The notes beneath the pieces were generated by a model, which made no database searches, had not been told where the DNA came from, and saw only the letters and a program-made list of their open reading frames with translations. From NCBI GenBank assembly GCA_016716885.1, contig JADJUV010000097.1:1-29296 (forward strand): a stretch of 29,296 nucleotides of DNA, read 5' to 3'. Origin of the DNA: Candidatus Trichofilum aggregatum. GTDB lineage: Bacteria > Chloroflexota > Anaerolineae > Promineifilales > Promineifilaceae. Positions within the stretch are counted from its first letter, which is position 1. Each line of letters begins with the position of its first letter. Position numbers and translations under genes: made by a program. Shown in pieces: positions 8,116-15,790 of this stretch.

Positions 8116-9354
8116 ATGATCACATCTGAAAAACCTATTCTCATTGCCGGTGCCGGGCCGGTGGGCCTGTCATTGGCCCTGGCGTTGGCCCGGGCCGGTA
8201 TTCCCGCCGAAGTTTTTGAGGCGGATGCCGAACTGAATACACAAATTCGGGCCAGCACCTTCCACCCCAAGACGTTGGAACTGTTCCAGCAATGGGGGGT
8301 GGCCGATGCCCTTATCCAACAGGGGTACAAGGTAGACCGTCTGCAATATTGGGAGCGGGAGCCACGCCGCCTCATTGCCGATTTTGATTACAAGGCCATC
8401 GCTCAGGATACGCCCTACCCGTTCCGGCTCCAATGCCCCCAGCACATCGCCACCCGCTTGCTGAAACCGGCTGTCGAAGCGGCCGCAACCGGGCGCGTTC
8501 ACATGGGACACCGGCTGGTGGATTTCACTGATCAGGGGACGCATATTTCGGCCCGGTTTGCTACGGAGAAGGGCATCGTAGAACGAGAGGGAGCGTATCT
8601 GTGTGGGGCGGATGGCACGCACAGCACGGTGCGGAAACAATTGGGGATCGGGTTTCAGGGCAAAACGTATGAAGACCGGTTTTTGCTGATCGGCAATGAT
8701 CTGAAAACGAGTGATTTACTGCCGGATGCGGCTCAGGTTTGTTACATTTTTGATCCGCAGGAGTGGGTCATTATTTTGAACCTGCCGGATATTGTGCGGA
8801 TTGTGTTTCGGATGCAGAACGATGAGGATGAGGCGGTGGCCTTGCGCGAGGAGAATTTACGCGGCCGCATCCACTCCTTTTTCGGCGCTGTTCCCCCATT
8901 CACCATCAAAACCATCCAGCTTTACCGGGTCCACCAGCGGGTCGCCGATACCTTCCGGGTGGGGCGGGCCGTATTGGTGGGGGATGCGGCCCACAACAAC
9001 AACCCCTCTGGGGGGATGGGGATGAACAGTGGCATTCACGACGCGGCCGCGCTCACCTCTGCCCTTGTCCGCATTCACCAGGGGGAGCCGGATAACCTGC
9101 TGGATGAGTACACCAGGGTCAGGCGGCAATATGCCATTGAGTCGGTGCAGTTGTACAGCGATCAGCAGTACAAAAACATGGTGATGAACACGGCGGAAGA
9201 GCGGCAGAAACGGAATGAGGGTTTGAGGAACGCGGCCGCGGACCCGGCCCAGGCCCGTGCTTACCTGTTACGCGCCTCCATGCTGGAAGAAAGAATTCAG
9301 AGGAGTCAATTCTTGTACAGTCAACAAGAAATTGTTGAATGGGTGAATGATTAA
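8116..9354 (+). CDS. FAD-dependent aromatic-ring-type monooxygenase (UbiH/PheA/TfdB family)
   Basis: Flavoprotein hydroxylase of 412 residues using NAD(P)H and oxygen. Three FAD fingerprints are visible: the dinucleotide fold GAGPVG at residues 12-17, the DG motif in CGADGTHSTVRKQLG, and the ribityl-binding GD motif in VLVGDAAHNNNPSGGMGMN. There is no C-terminal thioredoxin-like domain, so it is shorter than phenol hydroxylases. The start has AAAGG about 12 bases upstream. It is monocistronic, convergent with the long minus-strand run, and carries the cluster's operator in its upstream region. Within the pathway model it could oxidise a linear tetrapyrrole or a pyrrolic fragment; the substrate is unknown. 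Four GCGGCCGC octamers occur inside it. Confidence 0.88.
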   Translation: MITSEKPILIAGAGPVGLSLALALARAGIPAEVFEADAELNTQIRASTFHPKTLELFQQWGVADALIQQGYKVDRLQYWEREPRRLIADFDYKAIAQDTPYPFRLQCPQHIATRLLKPAVEAAATGRVHMGHRLVDFTDQGTHISARFATEKGIVEREGAYLCGADGTHSTVRKQLGIGFQGKTYEDRFLLIGNDLKTSDLLPDAAQVCYIFDPQEWVIILNLPDIVRIVFRMQNDEDEAVALREENLRGRIHSFFGAVPPFTIKTIQLYRVHQRVADTFRVGRAVLVGDAAHNNNPSGGMGMNSGIHDAAALTSALVRIHQGEPDNLLDEYTRVRRQYAIESVQLYSDQQYKNMVMNTAEERQKRNEGLRNAAADPAQARAYLLRASMLEERIQRSQFLYSQQEIVEWVND

Positions 9355-9426
9355 CCAAGAAGGCATTCTCCGCTCCATTAACCGTTCAACAATTCACCAA
9401 TTCACCCATTAAATATTTCCTCTCTC

Positions 9427-10602
9427 TCAGGCAATGGTTTGCGTCTCACGTAACGCTTGAATCGCCTCTGCGGTGTAACCCAACTCCAGCAAAATGGCCT
9501 CGGTGTGTTCGCCGTAGGTGGGCAGGGTGGCGTTTTCTGGCATAACCAACGAGTCCAGCCGGAACGGGAGCGCGGGCAAAACGGTCTGGTCGCCGTTGGG
9601 CAGGGTGGTGGGGATGAGACTGCCCCCCTGGTGTAGTTGTTCATCGGTGAACAAATCTTCGGGGTGGGCGATGGGGGAAAACGGGAGTTCGGCCTGTTCG
9701 CAACGGCGCAGAACCTCAGCCAGGGGATACGCGGCGACCATGTCGCGCACGGCAGGCAAAAACCAATCCCGCTCGGTAATGCGGTTGTTGTTCGTTTTGA
9801 GCCGGGGATCGTGGAGCCAATCCACCCGGTCGAAGGTGTGGCAGAATTTCTCCCACTGTTTGTCGCTGGTCACGCCGATAAACACCCGTTGCCCATCGCT
9901 CGTCTCGAACTGGTGGTAGATGGCCCAGGCACTGACGCGGGCGGGCATGGGCGGAACCGGTTCTTGAGCCACAGCGGCGTAAGCCAGATGATGTCCCATC
10001 AGGAAGGCGGCGGTTTCAAAGAGGGCGGAGCGCACCAGTTGCCCCTGACCGGTGCTGTCCCGCTCGCGCAAGGCCACCAGGATGGCCATCGCCCCCATCA
10101 TGCCGGTGGTCACGTCAATGACGGAAGCCCCCGCCCGCAATGGCTGACCGACCGGCCCGGTCATGTAGGCCAGGCCGCTCATCATTTGCACTACTTCGTC
10201 CAGGGCGGTGCGGGTCTGGTAGGGGCCGGGCAGGAACCCTTTGAGCTGGCAGTAGATGAGGCGGGGAAAGTGGGGCGCCAGGTCGTCATACCCCAGGTGG
10301 AGCCGCTCCATCGTACCGGGGGCGTAATTTTCGATGAGGATATCGGTGGTGTGGAGCAGGTGGGTGATGAGGTCGCGGCCGCGAACATCCTTCAAATTCA
10401 CGCCGATACTTTTTTTGTTCCGGTTGAAAAAGGGGAAATAGCCCAGGCCAAACCCTTTCAGGGTGCGGGTGGGGTCGCCCCCCGGAACCGGCTCGACACG
10501 AATCACCTCGGCCCCCAGGTCGCTCAGGATGAGGCCGGTGGTGGGGCCAAGCACGGCGTGGGTGAACTCCAGCACCCGCAGACCGGTGAGCGGACGGTTC
10601 AT
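9427..10602 (-). CDS. CaiB/BaiF-type (family III) CoA-transferase
   Basis: Moves coenzyme A from an acyl-CoA donor to a carboxylic acid acceptor. At 391 residues it has normal family length. The N-terminal GLRVLEFTHAVLGPTTGLILSDLGAEVIRVE is the classic fold start. NRNKKSIGVNLK and the catalytic aspartate (Asp163 in ASVIDVTTG) are present, and the C-terminal part (PTYGEHTEAILLELG) is complete. Its start overlaps the leuD-type stop by four bases, so it is translated with the hydro-lyase. Chloroflexus uses a family III enzyme, succinyl-CoA:D-citramalate CoA-transferase, together with an HMG-CoA-lyase-family citramalyl-CoA lyase. The same combination here suggests activation of a (dialkyl)malate-type acid. 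The exact acid is not known. Confidence 0.9.
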   Translation of the reverse strand: MNRPLTGLRVLEFTHAVLGPTTGLILSDLGAEVIRVEPVPGGDPTRTLKGFGLGYFPFFNRNKKSIGVNLKDVRGRDLITHLLHTTDILIENYAPGTMERLHLGYDDLAPHFPRLIYCQLKGFLPGPYQTRTALDEVVQMMSGLAYMTGPVGQPLRAGASVIDVTTGMMGAMAILVALRERDSTGQGQLVRSALFETAAFLMGHHLAYAAVAQEPVPPMPARVSAWAIYHQFETSDGQRVFIGVTSDKQWEKFCHTFDRVDWLHDPRLKTNNNRITERDWFLPAVRDMVAAYPLAEVLRRCEQAELPFSPIAHPEDLFTDEQLHQGGSLIPTTLPNGDQTVLPALPFRLDSLVMPENATLPTYGEHTEAILLELGYTAEAIQALRETQTIA

Positions 10603-11093
10603 CGGTAGCCCCCTTCTTGATTGAGAAAGTTGATCAGCCCCCCGGCGTTGAGGATTTTGAGCATGACCTGGGGCATTTTGGTGGCCCGATAGGTGACGCC
10701 TTCGCTCTCCACCAGGCCGTTCACGCTGTCAATCGTCACCTGGGCGCCGTTTTTAAGGGCATGATCCGGCAATTCGATGACGAGCAGGCCGATGTTGATG
10801 GCGTTGCGGAAGAAAATCCGGGCGAAGGAGTGGGCGATCACGGCGGAGACACCGGCCGCTTTGAGGGCGAGGGGGGCCTGTTCGCGGCTGGAACCACAGC
10901 CAAAATTGCGCCCGGCCACCAGAATATCGCCCGGTTGCACCCGCTGGCTGAAGGTGGGATCGAGGTCTTCCAGGACGTGCCCGGCCAGGTGGGTGAGGTC
11001 GAGGGTTTTGGTGTATTTGCCGGGGATGATCCGGTCGGTGTCTATGTTGTCAACGGGGTAGACGTGGGCTGTGCCGGTTAAGATGTGGGACAT
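10599..11093 (-). CDS. LeuD-type small subunit of an aconitase-family hydro-lyase
   Basis: 164-residue swivel-domain subunit that pairs with the LeuC-type protein encoded just upstream. The motifs NIDTDRIIPGKY, GDILVAGRNFGCGSSREQAP and HSFARIFFRNAINIGLL are diagnostic for IPMI/homoaconitase small subunits. ATG at 11093 starts at MSHILTGTAHVYPVDNIDTD; the longer frame runs into repeat DNA and is rejected. No clear ribosome site is seen; 'caccctgt' repeats precede the start. Because leuA and leuB are absent and a CoA-transferase and HMG-CoA-lyase domain flank it, a catabolic role is more likely than leucine synthesis. Candidates are hydration of citraconate or dialkylmaleate, as in dimethylmaleate hydratase DmdAB. 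Confidence 0.88.
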   Translation of the reverse strand: MSHILTGTAHVYPVDNIDTDRIIPGKYTKTLDLTHLAGHVLEDLDPTFSQRVQPGDILVAGRNFGCGSSREQAPLALKAAGVSAVIAHSFARIFFRNAINIGLLVIELPDHALKNGAQVTIDSVNGLVESEGVTYRATKMPQVMLKILNAGGLINFLNQEGGYR

Positions 11094-11200
11094 GGTGACA
11101 GGGTGACAGGGTGTAAACACGGATAAGAAGGAACACGGATAAGAGGGTGAGTTCCCAGAGTTCCTAGTTCCTATGAGTTCCGAGTTCCTATGAGTTCTCC
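11094..11200. repeat. Intergenic short tandem repeats (gtgacagg, cacggat, gagttcc)
   Basis: The gap between the LeuC and LeuD genes consists almost wholly of degenerate short repeats: 'ggtgacag', then 'aacacggataag', then five or more 'gagttcc(t/c)a' units. No promoter or terminator was recognised. Confidence 0.7.
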
Positions 11201-12424
11201 TCAAACATCCTCAGGATCAACAATCTCCCCGGCGACGGCCGCGGCCGCAACGACCGCCGGTGAGGCCAGGTAAATGTGGCTTTTCGGGTTGCCCATACGT
11301 CCCTGGAAGTTGCGGTTGGTGGAGGAGATGACCGTCTCGCCATCGCCGGGTACGCCCAGGTGGGTGCCGACGCAGGGGCCACAGCCAGAGGTGATGAATA
11401 CGGCTCCGGCAGAGGTGAGCGTGTGAACCGTGCCATCGTTGAGGGCGGCGTTGAAGATGGCCTGGGACGCGGCCGCGATGAGGAGCCGTGCCTTGAGCTG
11501 ATGACCACGCACGATGTCCGCGGCCGCGTGTAAATCCTCTAACCGGCTGTTGGTGCAAGACCCGATGAAGGCCGCGTCTATTTTTGTGCCCACCAGTTCA
11601 TCCAACGGGAGTACGTTGTCGGGAGAGTGCGGGCAGGCGATTTGCGGCCGCAGATCAGACAAATCCACCGTAAATTTGGCCCGGAAGGTGGCCCTTTCGT
11701 CAACCTGTTGCTGAACAAAGGGGGCATCCAGCACCAGGCCGGTGGTGTCCACAAACCCCGTCTTGGCCCCCATTTCGGCCACCATGTTCGTCAGCACCAT
11801 ACGGCTCGCCAGCGTCATCCGTTCCACCGCCGGGCCGTTGAACTCAATCGCCTCGTACACCGCCCCTTCTACCCCCATTTTCTGCACCAGAAACAGGATC
11901 ACATCTTTGGCGACGACGCCTCGCGCCAGTTGGCCGTTCAGGGTGAACAAAACGGTGGACGGCACTTTGAGCCAGGTTTGCCCGGTGCGTAACACCCCCG
12001 CCAGGTCGGTCGAGCCGACCCCCACGGCCATTGCCCCCAACGCGCCGTAGGTTGGCGTGTGCGAATCGGCTCCCAGGAACAGATCGCCGGGGCGGACATG
12101 CCCATTTTCGACCATCAGTTGGTGGCAAATGCCCGCGCCTACGTCATATAGCTTGATTTCCTGTTCACGGGCGAAGTCGCGCATCAGCCGGTGCAAATTC
12201 GCCACTCGTTCATTGGGGGCCGGGGCGGCGTGGTCAATAACGAGGAAGGCTTTGTCCTTGTGCCACACCTTTTTGCCCCCCATCGCCCGGAACGCCTGGA
12301 TGGCTAACGGGGCGGTGGCATCGGTCGCCATGACCCCATCCACCTCGACAATGGCGATGTCGCCAGCGGTGACAGGCTGTTGGGCGTGTTGGGAGATGAT
12401 GCGTTCGGCGAGGGTTTGGGACAT
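11201..12424 (-). CDS. LeuC-type large subunit of an aconitase-family hydro-lyase
   Basis: Iron-sulfur dehydratase large subunit of 407 residues, the short IPMI/homoaconitase type. The [4Fe-4S] ligands are visible as Cys290 (GSCTNSR) and Cys348/Cys351 (SGCGPCVG). GADSHTPTYGALGAMAVGVGS is the usual substrate-loop signature. ATG at 12424 (MSQTLAERIISQHA) is chosen; the longer frame reads through 'ggtgaat' repeats. The next gene is the LeuD-type subunit and the preceding one is the flavin reductase/HMG-CoA-lyase fusion. Homologous subunits make isopropylmalate isomerase, homoaconitase, citraconate/citramalate hydratase and dimethylmaleate hydratase. The context favours a dicarboxylate catabolic hydratase; specificity cannot be read from motifs alone. 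Confidence 0.88.
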   Translation of the reverse strand: MSQTLAERIISQHAQQPVTAGDIAIVEVDGVMATDATAPLAIQAFRAMGGKKVWHKDKAFLVIDHAAPAPNERVANLHRLMRDFAREQEIKLYDVGAGICHQLMVENGHVRPGDLFLGADSHTPTYGALGAMAVGVGSTDLAGVLRTGQTWLKVPSTVLFTLNGQLARGVVAKDVILFLVQKMGVEGAVYEAIEFNGPAVERMTLASRMVLTNMVAEMGAKTGFVDTTGLVLDAPFVQQQVDERATFRAKFTVDLSDLRPQIACPHSPDNVLPLDELVGTKIDAAFIGSCTNSRLEDLHAAADIVRGHQLKARLLIAAASQAIFNAALNDGTVHTLTSAGAVFITSGCGPCVGTHLGVPGDGETVISSTNRNFQGRMGNPKSHIYLASPAVVAAAAVAGEIVDPEDV

Positions 12425-12440
12425 GGGGGAAGTTGGGAAT

Positions 12441-12523
12441 GGTGAATGGTGAATGGTGAATGGTGAATTATCCTTCACTGCTGACTGCTGACTGCTGACT
12501 GCTCACTGCTGACTGCTGACTCA
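12441..12523. repeat. Two adjacent heptanucleotide tandem arrays
   Basis: 12441-12468 is four exact copies of GGTGAAT. 12475-12523 is about seven 7-base units of CTGACTG/CTCACTG type. They fill the gap between the fusion gene stop and the LeuC-type start and run up to the stop codon. They resemble the heptanucleotide STRR arrays known from heterocystous cyanobacteria. Confidence 0.9.
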
Positions 12524-13903
12524 CACCAAGTGGTGCATCTTGGCGGGTAGGGGTTTGCCCAGGTACATTTCCATTTCTCTGGAGAGGGCGGCGATGTGGG
12601 CGATGTTGAGGCCGGTCTGGATGCCCATTTCGTGTAGCATGTGGGCGGTGTCTTCGGTGGCGATGTTGCCTTTGGCGGTCTGGATGAACGGACAACCGCC
12701 CAGGCCACCAAATGAGGTATCGAAATGGGTGATGCCGGATTTCAGGGCGGCGAGGAGATTGGCTAATCCCAGGCCACGGGTGTCGTGCAGGTGGAGCACG
12801 ACCGGAACCGGCCCGGCCAGGGGCAAAATTTCCTGGACGAGGCGGCGAATCAGTTGCGGGTTGCCCAGTCCGGCGGAGTCGGCCAGGGAGAGTTCGTCAA
12901 TGCCCATTGCCAGAAAGCGGCGGGCCAGATTAACGACTTTGGCCGGTTCGATTTTGCCTTCGTAGGCGCAACCAAAGGCGACTTGCACCCCGGCGCGGAC
13001 TTTCATGCCGTGTTGGCGGGCCTTTTGCACCATTTCGGCCATCTCCGCCATACCGGCCTCGATGGTGGTGTTGGCGTTTTTGCGGGCCAGGGTTTCGGAA
13101 GCGGGCACGCCCATGTCCACTTTGGGGATACCAGCCGCGGCCGCACGCTCCAGCCCTTTCATGTTGAGCACCAGCGCCGAGTAGACCACACCTTCACAAG
13201 GGGGCAGTGCGGCCGCGAGCCGTTCCGCGTCCGCCATCTGGGGCACAATCTTGGGGTTCACAAACGAGGTGACTTGAATCTCCTTCAGCCCGGCGTCAAT
13301 CAATTTTTGCACAACCGCCAGTTTGACCTCGGTAGGGATGAACTTTTCTTCCCGTTGGATGCCATCGCGCAGACCCACTTCAATCAGGGTGGCCTCGACG
13401 GGTACGGTGGGCACATCTAACGCTTCGGAGCGTCGCCACAGCCGGTTGTGATAGAGCAGGGGGGTGTCCAGGTCGGAAACGGATAAATCTTGCACTTCGC
13501 CGACGAAAATGGTGTGGTCGCCGCCGTCGTACATGGCCCAGACGGTGCAATCTACCCAGGCCAGGGAATCGGGCAAAAGGGGTGCGCCGGTGCTGGCCTG
13601 GTGGGTGGTTAAACCGGCGAAACGGTCTGGGAGTTGCGGCCGCATACCGGCAAAACGCATCCCCAGTTCTAACTGATGGGCACTCAGCACGTTCACGGCA
13701 AAAAAGCCGCTTTCGGCAATGGCGTTGTGTGTAAACAGCTTCTTGCTCAGCGACACCAACACCAGGGGTGGCTCCAGGCTCAAACTGGTAAACGAACTGG
13801 CGGTAATGCCGATAGGCGTCTCACCATAGCGGGTCGTGACCACCGTCACCCCCGAAGCAAATTGGGCCATCGCCCGCTTAAAATCTTGTGCTTCAAATCC
13901 CAT
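12521..13903 (-). CDS. Fusion protein: flavin reductase domain + HMG-CoA-lyase-family domain
   Basis: 460 residues in two complete parts. Residues 1 to about 158 form an HpaC-type flavin reductase (FASGVTVVTTRYG, GITASSFTSLSLEPPLVLVS, FFAVNVLS, end PLLYHNRLWRR). After a linker of about 10 residues, about 169-460 form a DRE-TIM lyase of the HMG-CoA lyase family: EVGLRDGIQREEKFI (Arg179, Asp180), metal ligands in LHLHDTRGLG, and GGLGGCPF...GNIATED with the active-site cysteine loop. Both halves look functional. The lyase part would split an acyl-CoA such as citramalyl- or dialkylmalyl-CoA into an acyl-CoA plus a ketoacid. The reductase part would supply reduced flavin to a two-component monooxygenase, perhaps the protein at 26213. 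The two activities are not usually joined. An AAAGG ribosome site precedes the start. Confidence 0.9.
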   Translation of the reverse strand: MGFEAQDFKRAMAQFASGVTVVTTRYGETPIGITASSFTSLSLEPPLVLVSLSKKLFTHNAIAESGFFAVNVLSAHQLELGMRFAGMRPQLPDRFAGLTTHQASTGAPLLPDSLAWVDCTVWAMYDGGDHTIFVGEVQDLSVSDLDTPLLYHNRLWRRSEALDVPTVPVEATLIEVGLRDGIQREEKFIPTEVKLAVVQKLIDAGLKEIQVTSFVNPKIVPQMADAERLAAALPPCEGVVYSALVLNMKGLERAAAAGIPKVDMGVPASETLARKNANTTIEAGMAEMAEMVQKARQHGMKVRAGVQVAFGCAYEGKIEPAKVVNLARRFLAMGIDELSLADSAGLGNPQLIRRLVQEILPLAGPVPVVLHLHDTRGLGLANLLAALKSGITHFDTSFGGLGGCPFIQTAKGNIATEDTAHMLHEMGIQTGLNIAHIAALSREMEMYLGKPLPAKMHHLV

Positions 13904-13926
13904 ATCAAACCTTTAAAAACCAACGG

Positions 13927-14730
13927 TCACTCATCAAAAACGTTCCGTTTGCTAAAGGGAGCCGCCAGGAAGCGTAACAACAGTTTCCAGCGGGGCAGGA
14001 ACTCGATCAGCTTACCATTCTTCTCGTTAGCCAGGATTTTCTCCGCCAGGACCGGAACCACATCTTCGAGGCGGCTGGCGATGATGTTGAAAATCGGTTT
14101 GACCTTGTCTAATTCGGCCGGGGTTTTATATTGCCCCACCACCATGTCGGTGATGACCATGCCGGGTTGAATCGTGCCGACTTTGACATTGGTTCCTTTC
14201 ACCTCTTGCGCCAATGACTTGCCCAAAAAAGCCGTGCCCGCTTTGGTCATGCCATAGACCGAAATGCCCGCCCGCACTCGACCATTGGAGCCAAACCCTT
14301 CCAGGTTGTAGAGCCAGCCGCCCCCCTCTTGGGCCAACATCCCTTTGATAGCCACGCGGGAACCGTAAAGTGAACCCAGGATGTTGGCGTTGACCACCTC
14401 TTGTATCAATTCAACAGGCAATTCCCAGGTGTTCATCATGGGGTGGGCGATACCGGCGTTGTTGATCCAGATGTCTACGCGGCCAAAGGTTTTTTGGGCG
14501 AAGGCGAAGAGGGCCTCGTTGTCGGCCAGGCGGGTTACGTCGCACAGGTGGCCGGCAACACAATTGATAAGGTGGGGTGGGTACGCGGCCGCGAGCCTGG
14601 CGACGGCTTCATCAAGGGGGGATTGTTTGCGGCCGCTGATCACCACCTTATGCCCCCGCTTCAAAAACGCCTCAGCCAGCCCATACCCAATCCCCTTCGT
14701 CGAACCCGTAATCACAATCGTCTTACTCAT
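13927..14730 (-). CDS. Short-chain dehydrogenase resembling chlorophyll b reductase (NOL/NYC1)
   Basis: 267-residue NAD(P)H oxidoreductase. Rossmann motif TGSTKGIG (8-15), NNAG (90-93), and active-site Tyr159 and Lys163 in YGMTK are all present. Beyond the general SDR pattern it shares specific blocks recalled from plant NOL/NYC1: STKGIGYGLAEAFL, VDIWINNAG, a YNLEGFGSNGR block where plants have FNIDGAGSDGR, PGMVITDMVVG, FNIIASRLEDVVPVLAEKI and a C-terminus ending in a charged KRNVFDE-like tail. NOL/NYC1 reduce the 7-formyl group of chlorophyll b to hydroxymethyl. Its neighbours (Rieske oxygenase and RCCR-like genes) support a related role. The start has GGCGGAG upstream. It could instead act on another formyl-tetrapyrrole. 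Confidence 0.82.
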   Translation of the reverse strand: MSKTIVITGSTKGIGYGLAEAFLKRGHKVVISGRKQSPLDEAVARLAAAYPPHLINCVAGHLCDVTRLADNEALFAFAQKTFGRVDIWINNAGIAHPMMNTWELPVELIQEVVNANILGSLYGSRVAIKGMLAQEGGGWLYNLEGFGSNGRVRAGISVYGMTKAGTAFLGKSLAQEVKGTNVKVGTIQPGMVITDMVVGQYKTPAELDKVKPIFNIIASRLEDVVPVLAEKILANEKNGKLIEFLPRWKLLLRFLAAPFSKRNVFDE

Positions 14731-14848
14731 ATCTCCGCCTCAACCATTCCCCGATTCATGATCCCTTTCCCTATCCGTGTTCCCCTCATCCGTGTTTCAA
14801 CAATTGCCTGAATCTAGGCAACAATTAATTTTTCATCCTCTTACCCTC

Positions 14849-15787
14849 TCACCCTTCCGCCCAATGCAATACCCCAAACGTCGTATACAACATCCTATCC
14901 GACTTAAAAAACTGCCACACCACACTCAGGGTAAAATCATCATCAATCAGGAACTCCCGCCCCTTGATCTTCAACGCTTCCCCATAAAAATGTTGTGACG
15001 TATACAACGCCCGGCCATACCCCATGCTGTTGCCATACACATCCGGCCCCTCAAAATAATGTTTGGCCTGGTTACGATACCGCTTGAAGGTGTACTCTTT
15101 CTCCAACACCCCACTGATCCGCACCCGCATCTCCGCCCGGAGCAAATCCAGCGGCGTATAAACAATCTCCACCTGATTCACCCCCACCTGCTTCTGATCC
15201 GCCCCACAGACGATCATCTCCCCTGTCCAGGTTCCCTTCTTTTTGGATGGCAAAATGTGTGGTTTGCGCCCATTGATGCGCTCCGTTTCACAAAAAGCAT
15301 CAACCCGCGCCTTTGTTGCCGGGTTGCTGTGATAATCAAACGCCACCTTGTAAATGCCGTTAAACACCGTAAACAACGTGGGGCCATCATAAATGAGGGA
15401 CGAATAGACCTGTGTCTCCCCGTCCGGCAAAATATGCACCATCGTCCGCAAATCCCCCGTCCAACCGGGCGAGTAGTAATGGGCATCTACCAGTGTGCCA
15501 TACGGATGTCCCGCCCCAATAAAATCCGGCCCCAGGTAAATCCGATCCTGATCGCTATCAATCACCCCAAACAGGAAAATGTCCGACACTTCCAGGCGGG
15601 GCAGAAGCTCCCCCAGCCCTTCCTGGATTTTTGTGTTCATCATGTAAGTGGTCTGCCCGTCCTGAAACGTAGATGAGCGGTACACCTTGTTATAACCACA
15701 ATGATTGCCGTTCACATCAAAAATAGAAGGATACCCATGCCATTCCCCTTCTATGCTTTTTTGCCAATTGGATGGTTGTTCGCTCAT
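14849..15787 (-). CDS. Lipocalin-like (DUF3598-type) beta-barrel protein, two repeats, 312 aa
   Basis: No enzyme motif; soluble, with no signal peptide. The first half starts GEWHGYPSIFDVNGNHCGYN, a GxWxG plus 'F...G' opening typical of calycin barrels. RIYLGPDFIGAGHPYG and HYFEGPDVYGNSMGYGRAL show the same Y-x-GPDxxG signature in both halves, suggesting an internal duplication. The signature recurs in the proteins at 20331 and 21190. The gene starts three bases after the RCCR-like stop, with GGTGGAG as ribosome site, so the two are co-translated. DUF3598 resembles the CpcS/CpeS-type bilin-binding fold, so a carrier for a linear tetrapyrrole is a reasonable inference. No direct evidence of function. 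Confidence 0.65.
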   Translation of the reverse strand: MSEQPSNWQKSIEGEWHGYPSIFDVNGNHCGYNKVYRSSTFQDGQTTYMMNTKIQEGLGELLPRLEVSDIFLFGVIDSDQDRIYLGPDFIGAGHPYGTLVDAHYYSPGWTGDLRTMVHILPDGETQVYSSLIYDGPTLFTVFNGIYKVAFDYHSNPATKARVDAFCETERINGRKPHILPSKKKGTWTGEMIVCGADQKQVGVNQVEIVYTPLDLLRAEMRVRISGVLEKEYTFKRYRNQAKHYFEGPDVYGNSMGYGRALYTSQHFYGEALKIKGREFLIDDDFTLSVVWQFFKSDRMLYTTFGVLHWAEG

Positions 15788-15790
15788 TGT

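Noticed and set aside
9637..10608. 323-codon plus-strand frame opposite the CoA-transferase
   Set aside because: It is antisense to a gene with clear catalytic motifs and consists of low-information Gly/His/Val-rich sequence; a GC-bias shadow. The same applies to the long plus-strand frames at 12785-13420, 15059-15676, 16903-17406 and 22237-22980.
10599..12424. LeuC/LeuD pair as the leucine biosynthesis isopropylmalate isomerase
   Set aside because: No leuA, leuB or ilv genes are present, and the pair sits in a GntR-headed catabolic run with CoA-transferase and lyase genes. The leu symbols were therefore withheld, although the enzyme family is clear.
12475..12523. Regular 7-base repeats as a possible CRISPR array
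   Set aside because: The units are directly adjacent with no unique spacers and no cas genes are present; these are tandem repeats.
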